From Spinactinospora alkalitolerans (lineage in GTDB: Bacteria > Actinomycetota > Actinomycetes > Streptosporangiales > Streptosporangiaceae): DNA of 64,000 nucleotides. Each line of letters starts with the position of its first letter. Within the stretch, counting starts at the first letter, position 1. Location: NCBI RefSeq assembly GCF_013408795.1, contig NZ_JACCCC010000001.1, positions 5,580,001 through 5,644,000 on the forward strand, read 5' to 3'. The position numbers were made by a program, and so were the translations under genes. This document shows, one piece after another, positions 55,414-64,000 of the stretch. The notes beneath the pieces are model-generated. The model saw nothing but the letters and a program-made list of their open reading frames with translations, was not told the DNA's origin and ran no database searches.

Positions 55414-58338
55414 CTACTCCTCCGGGTCCGCGCTCTCGCTGCGGGTGGCCCAGCGCTCCGGGCCGGCGGTGCTCGACCGGGCCCTGTGCGCGCGTTCGGC
55501 CACGCCGTCGAGGACGCGGCGCGCCTCGGTGAGCTCGCGACCGGCGGCGCGGGCCCGCACCGGGCCGGGAGGGGTGTCGACCTCCACCGTGGCGACGCCC
55601 AGCCGACGGCTGAGCGGCCCGGCGGTCATCCGCAGGCTCTGCGCCCTCGCGTGCGGAACGATCTCGATGACCTTGCAGAACAGGCCGCGGCGGGTGACGA
55701 ACGCGGTCTCGTCCACGCCGAGGGCGTCGTCGCCCAATCCGCCGAGCTGCGCCGGGTGCAGCCTGACCGTGGCGGTCTCCGTCCCCGGGAACAACTCGTT
55801 CACCAAGGCGAACGCCAGGTTCCGCGGGACCACGGGGAGCAGCGTCGAGGAGTCCATCTGCCGCTCGCCCACGTACCCGGCGACGTTGGCCTCGACGCGC
55901 ACCACGCCCAGGGAGCGCCACAGCAGCGGCTCCACGATGCGGACCGCCTGCACCCGGCCCGGCGGCACGGTCTGCATCCGGGCCTGGAAGACGCCGTAGC
56001 GCAGCCGCAGCCCGTCGGGCGAGAACGAGGCGTAGAAGTCCGTGTAGCGCAGCAGCGGGCCGAGGAAGCTGCGCATCAGCCCGAGCAGCAGCGGGACAGC
56101 CCCGCCGAGCACGCCGAACTCGATGAACGCGATCCCCGCCACGATCAGCAGCAGGAACAGCAGGAACGCCGACAGCACCGGGATGCGGAACGCCAGGGCC
56201 CCCAGCAGCAGGCCGAACGGCAGTTTGTAGAACGGCCGCTCCGGCGCCTCGGGCGTCCGGCCGGACAGGCCGGCCGCGTGCGCGAGCAGGCTGGCGCGCA
56301 GCCGCTCGGCCGTGCGGCGGCCCAGGTAGCGCAGCCGGATCTCGCTGTTGTCGCCGCCGGCCAGCTCCACGCGCAGTTCGGCCAGGCCGAGGACCTGCAT
56401 CAGCAGCGGTCGCACCACGTCGACGGCCTGCAGCCGGCTCAGCGGGATCTCGCGGGAGAGCCGCCGGGCCAGCCCGGTGTGCACGACCAGGTGGTCGCCC
56501 CGCAGGCCGAAGGACACGTTCCACCAGGACACCAGGGCGTACGCGCCGGCGCCGAGGGCGACGGAGAGTGTGAGCAGCAGCACCCAGCCGATCCCGAACT
56601 GCATGAGCAGCACGCCGGGCATCGCGAGGAACACCAGCGCGATGACGGTCACCTGGAGCGGGATCGTCGCCCAATGCAGCCGGTGCGCGCCTTTCGTGAC
56701 GTCGACCTCCGGCTTGGCCGGCGCGGCGGGGTACTGCCGGGGCATCGGAGGGGGCCCGCCGTGCGGCCATGGGCCGCCGCCGTGGGGCGGTGCGGGCGGC
56801 AGGAAGCGTACGGGCCCGCCGGGCCGGGGGGCCGGGTGCTGCGGCGGTCCCGCGGGATGCGGGGGAGGCGGAGGCGGTCCCGCGGGGTGCGGGGGAGGCG
56901 GAGGCGGTCCGGAAGGCCGCATGGGCGGCGGCTGGTGGGCCGCCCCCTGCACGGGGCCGGGCGGCGGCGGAGCCTGGGTCTGCGAGGGCGGAGGGGCCGG
57001 CGGAGGCGTCGGACCCCCGTTGCCGGGCGGCGGACCGTACGCGGAGGGGCCCTGACCGGGCTGCGCGGGCGGCGGGCCGGGCCTCGGCGGGGCGTAGGGC
57101 CGACCGTACCCCTGCGGGGCGGGAGGCTGCGGCTCATAGGCGGAGACGAACCGGGGCCTGCGGCCGCGCGGCGGCTCCCCGCCGGGCCGCGGCGGACCGG
57201 ACTCGGCCGATCCGGGGGGCTGGGCCGCCGCGTCCGACCACAGCGGTGCGGACGTCCCCGGCGCGGGTCCGCCGCCCCCCGGTGGCGACGCGGGGGCGTC
57301 GTGGGCGTCCGGAGGCACCGGGCCTGGGGAGCGTTCCCGCCCTGAGGGGGCTCCCTCACGCGGGGGCCGCCCGGTGGACGCGGTCCCCGAAGGCCCTGCG
57401 GACCACAGCGGAGCAGCGGCGACGGGCGGCCCTTCCGCCCCGGGCGGGCCGTGACGCCCGGCGTCTCCGTTGAGGGCGGTGGCGGGTGACGGATGATCGG
57501 ACTCGCGACGCCCAGCGTCTCCGTTGAGGGCGGTGGCGGGTGACGGGTGGGCGGATTCGTCCCCGCTCCCCGAATGATCGGGCCCGTCACCGGTCTCGGG
57601 TGCGGCGAAAGAGGGCGGCCGCTGTGCCCGACCGGCACCGGCCGGGGCGTCCGGCTCGGCGGCGGGGTGGCCGGCGGGTGGCTGCGACGTACCGCCGTGG
57701 TCGGCGCGCCCGCCCGGTGTGTTCTGCTCGCCTCCGGAGGCGTCCTGACGGCCGCTGTCCTCGGCTGACATGGGGTCCACTCCCTCGTCGGTGCGCGTTC
57801 GGGCGGCCCGGCGCAGGTCGGCGAACGACCATCCGGCGATCGGGGGCGATGCGGTGGAATCGGCGAAGTTGACGTCCGTCGGCGCGGTGACCTCGCGCAG
57901 CGCGGGCGCCGGCTCGGCCGACTCGTCGAAGGGCCATTCGCCGTCCGCGTCCCCGGATCGCCGCCCACCGGGCTCGGATGCGGCCGGGCGCGGCTCGGGG
58001 GTCTCCGGATCCGACTCCGGCGCACCCGGCTCCGCGGGAATCGGCTCAGGCGCCTCCGGCTCCTGCTCTGCAAGGGCCGACTCCGGTGTCTCCGGCTCCG
58101 GCGCGGCGGAGGCCGGCTCTTCCGCGTCCGGCTCCGGGGCGCCGCCGGGTGCCCGATCGCCGGGGTCGGCGTCTCCGGGCCGCCATTCGAACCAGCCCCG
58201 GCCGGTCGAGGGCGCGCGCTGCCCCGGCGCGGTGTTCTCGGCGGTGCGGCGGCTGTCACGCTCGCCGGAGGCCTCCGCCTGCTGCTCGGGCCCGTCCTGC
58301 GGGTACGGCGTCACCGGTTCCCGGTTCGCGTCGTTCAC
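55414..58338 (-). CDS. Large bacterial PH-domain (YdbT-like) membrane protein with Pro-rich N-terminus
   Basis: 974 residues. Residues 1-570 are a low-complexity Pro/Ser/Gly/Glu-rich cytoplasmic arm. Within it lie PPPPHPAGPP repeats and an 18-residue tandem duplication (HPSPATALNGDAGR unit, twice). Residues about 575-974 carry three bacterial PH-like (bPH2) domains with hydrophobic helices (VTVIALVFLAMPGVLLMQF, LLLTLSVALGAGAYALVSW). Motifs such as EIPLSRLQAVDVVRPLLMQV and GRVQAVRIVEPLLWRSLGVV are typical of YdbT. Membrane-located. The GTG at 58338 is 3 bp after the ydbS-like gene. Function unknown. Confidence 0.8.
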   Translation of the reverse strand: MNDANREPVTPYPQDGPEQQAEASGERDSRRTAENTAPGQRAPSTGRGWFEWRPGDADPGDRAPGGAPEPDAEEPASAAPEPETPESALAEQEPEAPEPIPAEPGAPESDPETPEPRPAASEPGGRRSGDADGEWPFDESAEPAPALREVTAPTDVNFADSTASPPIAGWSFADLRRAARTRTDEGVDPMSAEDSGRQDASGGEQNTPGGRADHGGTSQPPAGHPAAEPDAPAGAGRAQRPPSFAAPETGDGPDHSGSGDESAHPSPATALNGDAGRRESDHPSPATALNGDAGRHGPPGAEGPPVAAAPLWSAGPSGTASTGRPPREGAPSGRERSPGPVPPDAHDAPASPPGGGGPAPGTSAPLWSDAAAQPPGSAESGPPRPGGEPPRGRRPRFVSAYEPQPPAPQGYGRPYAPPRPGPPPAQPGQGPSAYGPPPGNGGPTPPPAPPPSQTQAPPPPGPVQGAAHQPPPMRPSGPPPPPPHPAGPPPPPPHPAGPPQHPAPRPGGPVRFLPPAPPHGGGPWPHGGPPPMPRQYPAAPAKPEVDVTKGAHRLHWATIPLQVTVIALVFLAMPGVLLMQFGIGWVLLLTLSVALGAGAYALVSWWNVSFGLRGDHLVVHTGLARRLSREIPLSRLQAVDVVRPLLMQVLGLAELRVELAGGDNSEIRLRYLGRRTAERLRASLLAHAAGLSGRTPEAPERPFYKLPFGLLLGALAFRIPVLSAFLLFLLLIVAGIAFIEFGVLGGAVPLLLGLMRSFLGPLLRYTDFYASFSPDGLRLRYGVFQARMQTVPPGRVQAVRIVEPLLWRSLGVVRVEANVAGYVGERQMDSSTLLPVVPRNLAFALVNELFPGTETATVRLHPAQLGGLGDDALGVDETAFVTRRGLFCKVIEIVPHARAQSLRMTAGPLSRRLGVATVEVDTPPGPVRARAAGRELTEARRVLDGVAERAHRARSSTAGPERWATRSESADPEE
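57453..57560 (+). repeat. 54-bp in-frame tandem duplication inside the PH-domain gene
   Basis: Two 54-bp units starting at 57453 and 57507 differ at a few bases and keep the frame (18 codons). They encode the duplicated HPSPATALNGDAGR segment on the minus strand. This kind of local slippage may change arm length between strains. Confidence 0.85.
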
Positions 58339-58341
58339 GCG

Positions 58342-58941
58342 TCACAGCCCCGTGGAAAAGGTCTCGCTGCGCGCCGCGAGCCGGTCGCGCAGCGCCGTGG
58401 CCTCATCGAGGCGCAGCCCGGGGATCCGCGCGTCGGCGGTGGTGGCGGCCGTGCGCACGCGCACCGTGGCGGTCCCCAGCGCCTGCTCCAGCAGGTTCGC
58501 GGTGACGTCCACCACCTGCATCCGGCCGTAGGGGACCACGATGAGCTGGCGGACCGCCACACCGTAGGTGAGGTAGAAGTCGGTGCGGCCCTCGGCGTAG
58601 CCCCATGAGCGCTGCTCCTGCGCGGCGCTGAACCACCAGGCCGCGCCCGCGGCGGCCGCCAGGACGACCCAGACCGCCGCCCAGCCCCACCCGGACCACG
58701 CCCACGCGCACACGCCGCCGATGACGGCAACGGGCACCAGCACCGCGAGCACGGTCAGCCTGCGGTACCACGTCAACGTCGGGGCGACGCGGTTCCATGA
58801 CGTTCCGGCGGGCGCGGCGAACGCCGCCTCCACCGGCGGGACCGGCGGGGCCGGAGCGTCCCCGGTCCCGCTGTGGGCGGCCTCCGGCTCGACGGCCTCG
58901 GGCGACTCTTCTGAAGCGGCAAACTCCACGATTCCAGTCAA
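58342..58941 (-). CDS. Bacterial PH-domain membrane protein, YdbS-like
   Basis: 199 residues. N-terminal Glu/Ala/Pro-rich leader (1-45), two helices near 60-105 (LTVLAVLVPVAVIGGVCAW, AAVWVVLAAAAGAAWWF), then one bPH2 domain (YLTYGVAVRQLIVVPYGRMQ and VVDVTANLLEQALGTATVRV). It pairs with the downstream YdbT-like gene, as in other bacteria. ATG at 58941. Function unknown. Confidence 0.8.
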   Translation of the reverse strand: MTGIVEFAASEESPEAVEPEAAHSGTGDAPAPPVPPVEAAFAAPAGTSWNRVAPTLTWYRRLTVLAVLVPVAVIGGVCAWAWSGWGWAAVWVVLAAAAGAAWWFSAAQEQRSWGYAEGRTDFYLTYGVAVRQLIVVPYGRMQVVDVTANLLEQALGTATVRVRTAATTADARIPGLRLDEATALRDRLAARSETFSTGL

Positions 58942-59078
58942 TCATCCCGGAGCGGATAAGGCGCACACTTACGTCCCGGGGTCGCTACCCACCCCGTACC
59001 TGTTGAAGCCCCACCACTCGCCAGAACCTCGAGCACCGGAGGGTTTCGGGGCCTCGGCCTCGGAGAGTTCAGAGGAGG

Positions 59079-59361
59079 CCTTGGCCACCGGAGGTCTGTC
59101 ACCTCAGCCCAAGGAAGAGGTTCGTGCGGGTGCGGCTCCCTCGTGTGGCCGAAGGCCCATTGAGGAAACCGCGCACCCGTGCGCGAAGCAGACCGGCACC
59201 TTGAGTGCGAGTCGACACCGCGGTTTCGGCCTGGAGTACAGAACATCCGATGTGCTTCGCGCGGAGCCGGGCATCCCACACATGGGCCTTCGGCCACACA
59301 ACGGGCCGCCCGTTCACCGCGAACCCTTGTGGCCGGGGTGAAAGACCCCCGGTGGCCAAGG
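59079..59361. repeat. Dispersed intergenic inverted element, copy 4 (283 bp, bounded by 25-bp inverted ends)
   Basis: Left end 59079-59103 and right end 59337-59361 are complementary at 23 of 25 positions (right end begins GGTGAAAGACCCCCGGTG). Subterminal perfect 18-bp inverted pair GTGTGGCCGAAGGCCCAT (59143-59160) and 59282-59299, with a further pair at 59181-59190 / 59253-59262. No open frame stands out. This is the most complete copy and has the architecture of a miniature inverted-repeat element. Confidence 0.8.
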
Positions 59362-59428
59362 GCGGCGGACACGGCCCCCGACGGCCGAGGACAGCGTGCA
59401 GGCCGCCCCTCGGGTCTCGGAGACATCC

Positions 59429-59923
59429 TCATGCCGGATGCCGGGGATCCTCGTCGTCCTGGCCCGGCACGCGGCAGGCGTACTCCAGGAAGATCGCGGC
59501 TCCCAGCAGCAGGGCACCGGCCAGTGCGGTGCCCGCCGCGGTGAGCGCGTCGGTGCGCGGTGAGGGGATGTCCAGCATGTCCACGAGCGCCAGCGCCATC
59601 CCGCCGAACAGGCCGATCGCCAGCGCGCCGAGCAGTGCGCTCGCCTTCGCCAGCGCCACCAGGCGGGCGGCGCTCAGCGGCTCGATCGGTTCGGTGCCGG
59701 GCATCCGCCGGATGCGCCTGCGTGTGTGCACGGCCGTGACGATCTCGCCCAGCGCGAGCAGCAGCAGGGTGGGGATGGCCGTCCAGGGCAGCAGCGGCAG
59801 ACTGCCGTAGAACCGCTCGACCACCAGGTAGGCGATCAAGCCGCTGACCACGACGATCCCCAGCGGCAGCCGCCATCCGGTCGGGCGGACGCTGCCTTCG
59901 TGCTCGTTGTGCTGCCGACTCAT
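59429..59923 (-). CDS. DUF3180 membrane protein
   Basis: 164 residues with four hydrophobic helices (LPLGIVVVSGLIAYLVVERF, LLPWTAIPTLLLLALGEIV, ALLGALAIGLFGGMALALV, LTAAGTALAGALLLGAAIF). This matches DUF3180, usually the last gene of actinobacterial folate operons. Between the second and third helix it has RRRIRRMPGTEPIEPLSAAR, a conserved linker. ATG 59923 is 16 bp past folK. Function unknown. Repeat copy 4 follows its stop. Confidence 0.9.
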   Translation of the reverse strand: MSRQHNEHEGSVRPTGWRLPLGIVVVSGLIAYLVVERFYGSLPLLPWTAIPTLLLLALGEIVTAVHTRRRIRRMPGTEPIEPLSAARLVALAKASALLGALAIGLFGGMALALVDMLDIPSPRTDALTAAGTALAGALLLGAAIFLEYACRVPGQDDEDPRHPA

Positions 59924-59939
59924 CTGGGTCCCGGGTCTC

Positions 59940-60461
59940 CTAGTGCGGTACCTGCAGGACGAGGTCGTCGCGGCGCTGCAGCTCCTGGTCGCGCACCGCG
60001 CCGAGGAGTTCGCTCACGCTCCCCCGGCCCTCGATCTCGGCGTCGGGGTCGACGTCGGCCCAGGGCCGGAGCACGAACGCGCGCTCGTGCGCCCGGGGGT
60101 GCGGCAGGGTGAGGTCCGGATCGGCCGATGTCTCGCCACCGTAGGAGATGATGTCGACGTCGAGCGTCCGCGGCCCCCACCGCACGTCGCGGACCCGCTG
60201 GAACGCCTCTTCGACGCTCTGGGCGCGCTCCAGCAGGGTCACGGGCGTCAGCAGCGTGTCGGCCACGACGACGACGTTGAGGTAGGCGTCCTGCTCCGGG
60301 CCTCCCACCGGCGCGGTCTCGTACACCGGTGACAGCGCCACCAGCCGCAGCCCGCTCGCGTCGAACAGGCTGTCGACCGCGCCCTGCAGGTTGTCCAGCC
60401 GCTCGCCGAGGTTGCTGCCGAGCGAGAGGACGACCCTGCGGGCGTCGTCCCAACTCTTCAT
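59940..60461 (-). CDS. folK: 2-amino-4-hydroxy-6-hydroxymethyldihydropteridine diphosphokinase
   Basis: 173 residues, folate synthesis. LSLGSNLGERLDNLQGAVD near residues 12-30 and VRWGPRTLDVDIISYGGE near 93-110 are the pterin/ATP motifs, and PHPRAHERAFVLRPWADVDP near 119-138 is conserved. ATG at 60461 overlaps folB by 4 bp. Confidence 0.96.
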   Translation of the reverse strand: MKSWDDARRVVLSLGSNLGERLDNLQGAVDSLFDASGLRLVALSPVYETAPVGGPEQDAYLNVVVVADTLLTPVTLLERAQSVEEAFQRVRDVRWGPRTLDVDIISYGGETSADPDLTLPHPRAHERAFVLRPWADVDPDAEIEGRGSVSELLGAVRDQELQRRDDLVLQVPH

Positions 60462-60841
60462 GGGCGCCTCCGTTGGATCGTGACGGTCACGTCGTCGAAT
60501 TCGTGCGGGACGGGCGCCTGCGGCTTGTGCACCGTCACCTCCGCCTCCAGCACCTGGGGTTCGGCCAGGCAGACGGCGGCCAGTCGGTCGGCCAGCGTCT
60601 CGATGAGGTTCACCGGTTCACCTTCGACGACCTCGACCAGGCGGCTGCTGAGGAGCCCGTAGTGCACGGTGTGCGCGAGGTCGTCGGTGCGCGCCGCCTC
60701 GCCGGTGTCGACGCCGAGGACGACGTCGACCACGAACTCCTGCCCGTCGCGGCGCTCGTGGTCGAAGACGCCGTGGTGGCCCCGCGCGCGCAGCCCGCGC
60801 ACGGCGATCCGGTCCGGCGGTTGCCGGGGGTCCCGCGCCAA
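60458..60841 (-). CDS. folB: Dihydroneopterin aldolase
   Basis: 127 residues. DRIAVRGLRARGHHGVFDHER near 10-30 and DLAHTVHYGLLSSRLVEVVEG near 57-77 mark the active site. NLIETLADRLA near 80 and EVTVHKPQAPVP at the end are typical. Overlaps folK by 4 bp and begins 1 bp after the NTF2-like gene. Confidence 0.95.
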   Translation of the reverse strand: MARDPRQPPDRIAVRGLRARGHHGVFDHERRDGQEFVVDVVLGVDTGEAARTDDLAHTVHYGLLSSRLVEVVEGEPVNLIETLADRLAAVCLAEPQVLEAEVTVHKPQAPVPHEFDDVTVTIQRRRP

Positions 60842-60842
60842 A

Positions 60843-61280
60843 TCAGTCCTCGTCTTCCTCGTCGCCGAGCATGACCGGGGAGGCGTGGTGCGACCACAGG
60901 CGCCAGCCCTGCTCTGTGCGGATGAACAGGTTCGTGGTGACGACCTGGCCGCCCGCGACGAAGCCGGGGCTGTCGTCCTCGGCGGTCAGGACGTTCTCCT
61001 CGCACGTCACCATGGCGACGTCGCCGTTGACCCCGATGTGGGTCTCGGTGAGCACGTACTGGATGTAGGGCACGTTCGCCATGATCAGCGACCACGCCCG
61101 CATGATCTCGGCGCGGCCGCGCAGCAGCGGCCAGCCCGGGTTGACGCAGACGAGATCGGGCGCCTGGTCCTCCTCCGCCCAGACGCGGCGCATCAGGTCG
61201 ATGTCGCCGTTCTCGATGGCACCGTAGAAGTCGGCGTTGGCCTCGGCCACGCGCTCCACGATCTCGTTGCGGGCCCTCAC
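60843..61280 (-). CDS. NTF2-like (SnoaL-type) small protein in the folate operon
   Basis: 145 residues with the NTF2/SnoaL cone fold pattern (VAEANADFYGAIENGDIDLMRR, TNLFIRTEQGWRLWSHHASPV). The GTG at 61280 overlaps the folP stop. Such proteins are regular members of actinobacterial folate operons. Their role there is not established. Confidence 0.8.
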   Translation of the reverse strand: MRARNEIVERVAEANADFYGAIENGDIDLMRRVWAEEDQAPDLVCVNPGWPLLRGRAEIMRAWSLIMANVPYIQYVLTETHIGVNGDVAMVTCEENVLTAEDDSPGFVAGGQVVTTNLFIRTEQGWRLWSHHASPVMLGDEEDED

Positions 61281-62188
61281 CGGCCGCCCCGGCCGACGGG
61301 TCGGGCGCGGCCCTCGTCGAGGTCCTCGCCGCCGCTGCGCCAGGCCTGCGCGACGCGGACGGCGTCGGCGTTGGGGGCGACGTCGTGCACGCGCGCGCAC
61401 CACGCACCGCGTTCGGCCGCGAGCGCGGTGAGCGCGACGGTGGCGGCGTCGCAGTCGGTGAAGTCCCTGGGCTCGCCTTCGGCGTCGCTGAGCAGCCGAC
61501 CGAGGAAGCGCTTGCGGGAGCCGCCGATCAGCAGGGGCCGGCCGAGTTCGTGGAAGCGGTCGAGGTGGGCGAGCAGCGCCCAGTTGTGGCCCTGTTCCGG
61601 GCGCTTGGCGAAGCCGAGCCCGGGATCGAGCACGATCTGGGCGGGGTCGACCCCCTCTCCGACCATCGCCTCCATGCGTTTTTGCAGCTCGTCGTGGACT
61701 TCCTGGACGACATCGGTGTAGACCGCGCGGGTTTGCATGTCATGACTATGCCCACGCCAGTGCATCAGCACGTATGCGACACCGGTCCGCGCGACCAACC
61801 GCGCCATCTCGGGGTCGGCCATTCCGCCGCTGACGTCGTTGACCAGCAGCGCTCCCGCCTGGACCGCGGCATCGGCGACCTCGGCGCGCATGGTGTCGAC
61901 GCTGACCGTCACCCCCTGGCGCGCGAGCTCCCGCACCACCGGGCCGACGCGGCGCAGCTCCTCATCCTCGGGCACCCGCTGGGCCCCCGGCTTGGTGGTC
62001 TCGCCGCCGACGTCGACGATGTCGGCGCCCTCCTCGACGAGGCGCAGCCCGTGCTCGACCGCGCGCCCGTGGTCGAACCACCTGCCGCCGTCGGAGAAGG
62101 AGTCGGGTGTGACGTTGACTACCCCCATGACGAGGCAGCGTCCGGGATCGGGCAGGCCGGGCGGTGCGGCGGTGGAGCGAGGACTCAT
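61277..62188 (-). CDS. folP: Dihydropteroate synthase
   Basis: 303-residue TIM-barrel enzyme. VMGVVNVTPDSFSDGG near 20-35, VDVGGETTKPGAQRV near 58, LVNDVSGG near 115, LMHWRGHSHDMQ near 141, LDPGLGFAKRPEQG near 185, GGSRKRFLGRLL near 220 and VHDV at the end. All are standard DHPS elements. ATG at 62188 lies 106 bp past folE. Confidence 0.96.
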   Translation of the reverse strand: MSPRSTAAPPGLPDPGRCLVMGVVNVTPDSFSDGGRWFDHGRAVEHGLRLVEEGADIVDVGGETTKPGAQRVPEDEELRRVGPVVRELARQGVTVSVDTMRAEVADAAVQAGALLVNDVSGGMADPEMARLVARTGVAYVLMHWRGHSHDMQTRAVYTDVVQEVHDELQKRMEAMVGEGVDPAQIVLDPGLGFAKRPEQGHNWALLAHLDRFHELGRPLLIGGSRKRFLGRLLSDAEGEPRDFTDCDAATVALTALAAERGAWCARVHDVAPNADAVRVAQAWRSGGEDLDEGRARPVGRGGR

Positions 62189-62294
62189 ATCGACCAGCCT
62201 ATGAGACGGCGGTGACGGCGGGAAACGCCCGGGACGAACGAAACCCGCCGCAGCGCGGTGGCCGCGGCGGGCGCGCGTGTCGGCGGGCGGTTCG

Positions 62295-62918
62295 TCAGCG
62301 GCCCAGGATGAGGCTCATCGCCTCGGCCCTGGTGCGGTCGCGGTCGCGGAAGTCGCCGCGGACCGCCGAGGTGACCGTCTTGGCCCCGGGCTTGCGCACG
62401 CCTCGCATGGTCATGCACAGGTGCTCGGCCTCGATCACCACGATCACGCCCCGGGGGTCCAGGTTGGCCATGACCGCGTCGGCCACCTGCGTGGTGAGCC
62501 GCTCCTGGACCTGCGGGCGCCGGGCGTAGACGTCGACCAGGCGGGCCAGCTTGGACAGGCCGGTGATCCGCCCCTTGCTGTTGGGGATGTAGCCGACGTG
62601 CGCCGAACCGTAGAAGGGCACCAGGTGGTGCTCACAGGTGGAGTACAGCTCGATGTCCTTGACCAGCACCATTTCCTCGTGCCCGGCCTCGAACACCGTG
62701 GTCAGCACGTCCTCGGGCTCCTGGCTCAGGCCCGCGAACTGCTCGCTGTAGGCCCGGGCCACCCGCGCCGGGGTGTCCCTGAGGCCGTCGCGGTCGGGGT
62801 CCTCGCCGATGGCCAGCAGGATCTCCCTGACCGCCTTCTCGATCCTCGGCTGGTCGACGTTCCCGGGGGCCAGGCCGGCCTCCGGGAAGTCGCCGATGTA
62901 CTCGCTGTTCGCGCTCAA
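62295..62918 (-). CDS. folE: GTP cyclohydrolase I (TTG start)
   Basis: 207 residues. [16 protein letters not shown] near 110-125 and [15 protein letters not shown] near 175 hold the Zn and catalytic residues. Start is the TTG at 62918, which overlaps the ftsH stop (TTGA) and has GGACAGGGA before it. A longer frame (from 63005) reads antiparallel to ftsH and is not used. First committed step of folate synthesis. Confidence 0.93.
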   Translation of the reverse strand: MSANSEYIGDFPEAGLAPGNVDQPRIEKAVREILLAIGEDPDRDGLRDTPARVARAYSEQFAGLSQEPEDVLTTVFEAGHEEMVLVKDIELYSTCEHHLVPFYGSAHVGYIPNSKGRITGLSKLARLVDVYARRPQVQERLTTQVADAVMANLDPRGVIVVIEAEHLCMTMRGVRKPGAKTVTSAVRGDFRDRDRTRAEAMSLILGR

Positions 62919-64000
62919 TCCCTGTCCTCGGGCTCGGAGCCGCCCTCGCGACCGGAGTCGCCGTTGCGGCCGCCGGTCGCCTCTGACTCGTCGGCCTCCG
63001 GCCACGCCTGCTGGGCGTGCCGACTGGACTGGCCGTTGCCGCTACCCAGCTCCTGGACGTCCTTCGGCCCCATGAGAGCGAGCTCCTTGGGCGTCAGAAC
63101 GGGGGGCTTGTCGGAGGGCAGCCGCTTGCCGTAGCCCTTGTAGGAGCCCCGCGACGGCCGCTTGCGGATCGGCTCGAAGATCTCCAGGACCTCCTCCTTG
63201 GACAGGGTCTCCTTGTCCAGCAGGTTGAGGACCAGGTCGTCGAGCACCTCGCGGTACTCCACCAGGATCTCCCACGCCTCGTCGTGCGCCGACTCGATGA
63301 GGCGGCGCACCTCCTCGTCGATGAGGGAGGCGATCTCCTCGGAGTACTCGCGGCTGTGCGACATCTCGCGGCCCAGGAAAGGCTCGGTGTTGCCGTTGCC
63401 GAACTTGCGGGCGCCCAGGCGCTCGCTCATTCCGTACTCGGTCACCATGTTGCGCGCGAGGCTGGTGGCCTTGTCGATGTCGTTGGCCGCGCCGGTCGTG
63501 GGCTCGTGGAAGACGAGCTCCTCGGCGGTGCGGCCGCCCAGCATCATGGCGAGCTGGTCCATCATCTCCGAGCGCGAGGTGAGGAACTTGTCCTCCATCG
63601 GCACGGACATGGTGTAGCCCAGCGCGCGGCCGCGCGGCAGGATCGTGATCTTGTGCACCGGGTCGGCGTTGGGCAGCGCGTGCCCCACCAGGGCGTGGCC
63701 GCCCTCGTGGTAGGCGATGACCTTCTTCTCCGCGTCGGACATGACCCGGGTCTTGCGCTCGGGACCGGCCATGACGCGGTCGATGGCCTCCTCCAGCGTC
63801 TCCATGTCGATCTGGTTGCGCCCGCCGCGGGCCGACAGCAGCGCGCCCTCGTTGAGGACGTTGGACAGGTCGGCGCCGGTGAACCCGGCGGTCCGACGGG
63901 CGATCACGTCGAGGTCGACGTCGGGGGCGATGGGCTTGCCCTTGGCGTGCACCGACAGGATGCCCTTGCGGCCCTCCATGTCGGGCCGGTCGACGACGAT
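62915..64000 (-). CDS. ftsH: ATP-dependent zinc metalloprotease FtsH (C-terminal part)
   Basis: C-terminal 361 residues of the AAA+ membrane protease; the start lies beyond the window. The frame is open to the edge ([20 protein letters not shown]). The Zn motif HEGGH is encoded at 63695-63709 within [44 protein letters not shown] and a Glu/Gly-rich acidic tail ([20 protein letters not shown]) are seen. It precedes folE with a 4-bp overlap. Confidence 0.97.
   Translation of the reverse strand: MVVDRPDMEGRKGILSVHAKGKPIAPDVDLDVIARRTAGFTGADLSNVLNEGALLSARGGRNQIDMETLEEAIDRVMAGPERKTRVMSDAEKKVIAYHEGGHALVGHALPNADPVHKITILPRGRALGYTMSVPMEDKFLTSRSEMMDQLAMMLGGRTAEELVFHEPTTGAANDIDKATSLARNMVTEYGMSERLGARKFGNGNTEPFLGREMSHSREYSEEIASLIDEEVRRLIESAHDEAWEILVEYREVLDDLVLNLLDKETLSKEEVLEIFEPIRKRPSRGSYKGYGKRLPSDKPPVLTPKELALMGPKDVQELGSGNGQSSRHAQQAWPEADESEATGGRNGDSGREGGSEPEDRD

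Noticed and set aside
57453-57560. CRISPR-like short repeat
   Set aside because: Only two units of 54 bp, contiguous, in frame within a coding gene, without spacers.

Overview
The window is high-GC actinobacterial chromosome. The gene set points to a sporulating, filamentous member of the Nocardiopsis/Streptomonospora type: complex I with menaquinone genes, BldC, a WhiJ/BldB-like pair, a chaplin-like secreted protein, Lsr2, ClpC, and an AcuC, ProC and proline dehydrogenase cluster. Genes are dense, and many neighbours on the minus strand overlap by ATGA or GTGA. The species assignment is an inference from gene content; no RNA gene or other marker is present to fix it.

Layout. 1-11.9 kb: the complex I operon nuoA to nuoL on the minus strand (nuoL is cut by the window edge), with an extra 46-codon ORF between nuoF and nuoG. 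12.0-14.4 kb: menaquinone saturation (menJ) and methylation (menG), with a perfect Rex operator before menJ and a Rex/CRP-like palindrome before nuoA. This ties electron donor, quinone and redox control together. 14.5-18 kb: a secreted beta-propeller-like protein, small membrane proteins and bldC. 18.2-22.3 kb: cytochrome c maturation system II (resA, ccdA, resB, ccsB). 22.4-27 kb: a small HTH protein, a phosphatase-like protein, acuC, proC and proline dehydrogenase. 27.2-28.7 kb: an accessory regulatory module (two tiny genes diverging from an HTH/DUF5753 regulator plus a DUF397 protein) with TTA codons. 28.7-33 kb: TetR, a TIM-barrel isomerase, a methyltransferase, a lipoprotein and an SGNH hydrolase. 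33.2-41.4 kb: radA, mutY, DUF3105, clpC and lsr2. 41.9-45.1 kb: an EndoQ-like PHP nuclease fused to a UvrD-family helicase. 45.4-54.5 kb: argA, an orphan HTH regulator, lysS, vapBC, then coaX, a nadB-nadC fusion, panC and a DUF2520 protein (NAD and CoA cofactor supply). 54.7-59.9 kb: the chaplin-like gene, two bacterial PH-domain membrane proteins and DUF3180. 59.9-64 kb: the folate operon ftsH-folE-folP-NTF2-folB-folK.

Most unusual features: (1) the EndoQ-helicase fusion; (2) a family of inverted-repeat intergenic elements, four copies here, each placed in the same orientation 26-67 bp past the stop codon of a minus-strand gene; (3) the single-chain NadB-NadC; (4) a 74-bp exact duplication that copies the nuoF tail and creates a coupled mini-ORF ahead of nuoG; (5) a perfect Rex operator at menJ and a near-consensus iron box inside nuoC; (6) an acuC tail that is echoed downstream.

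No rRNA, tRNA, CRISPR array or transposase gene was seen. Many long ORFs in other frames are GC-bias shadows and were left out.
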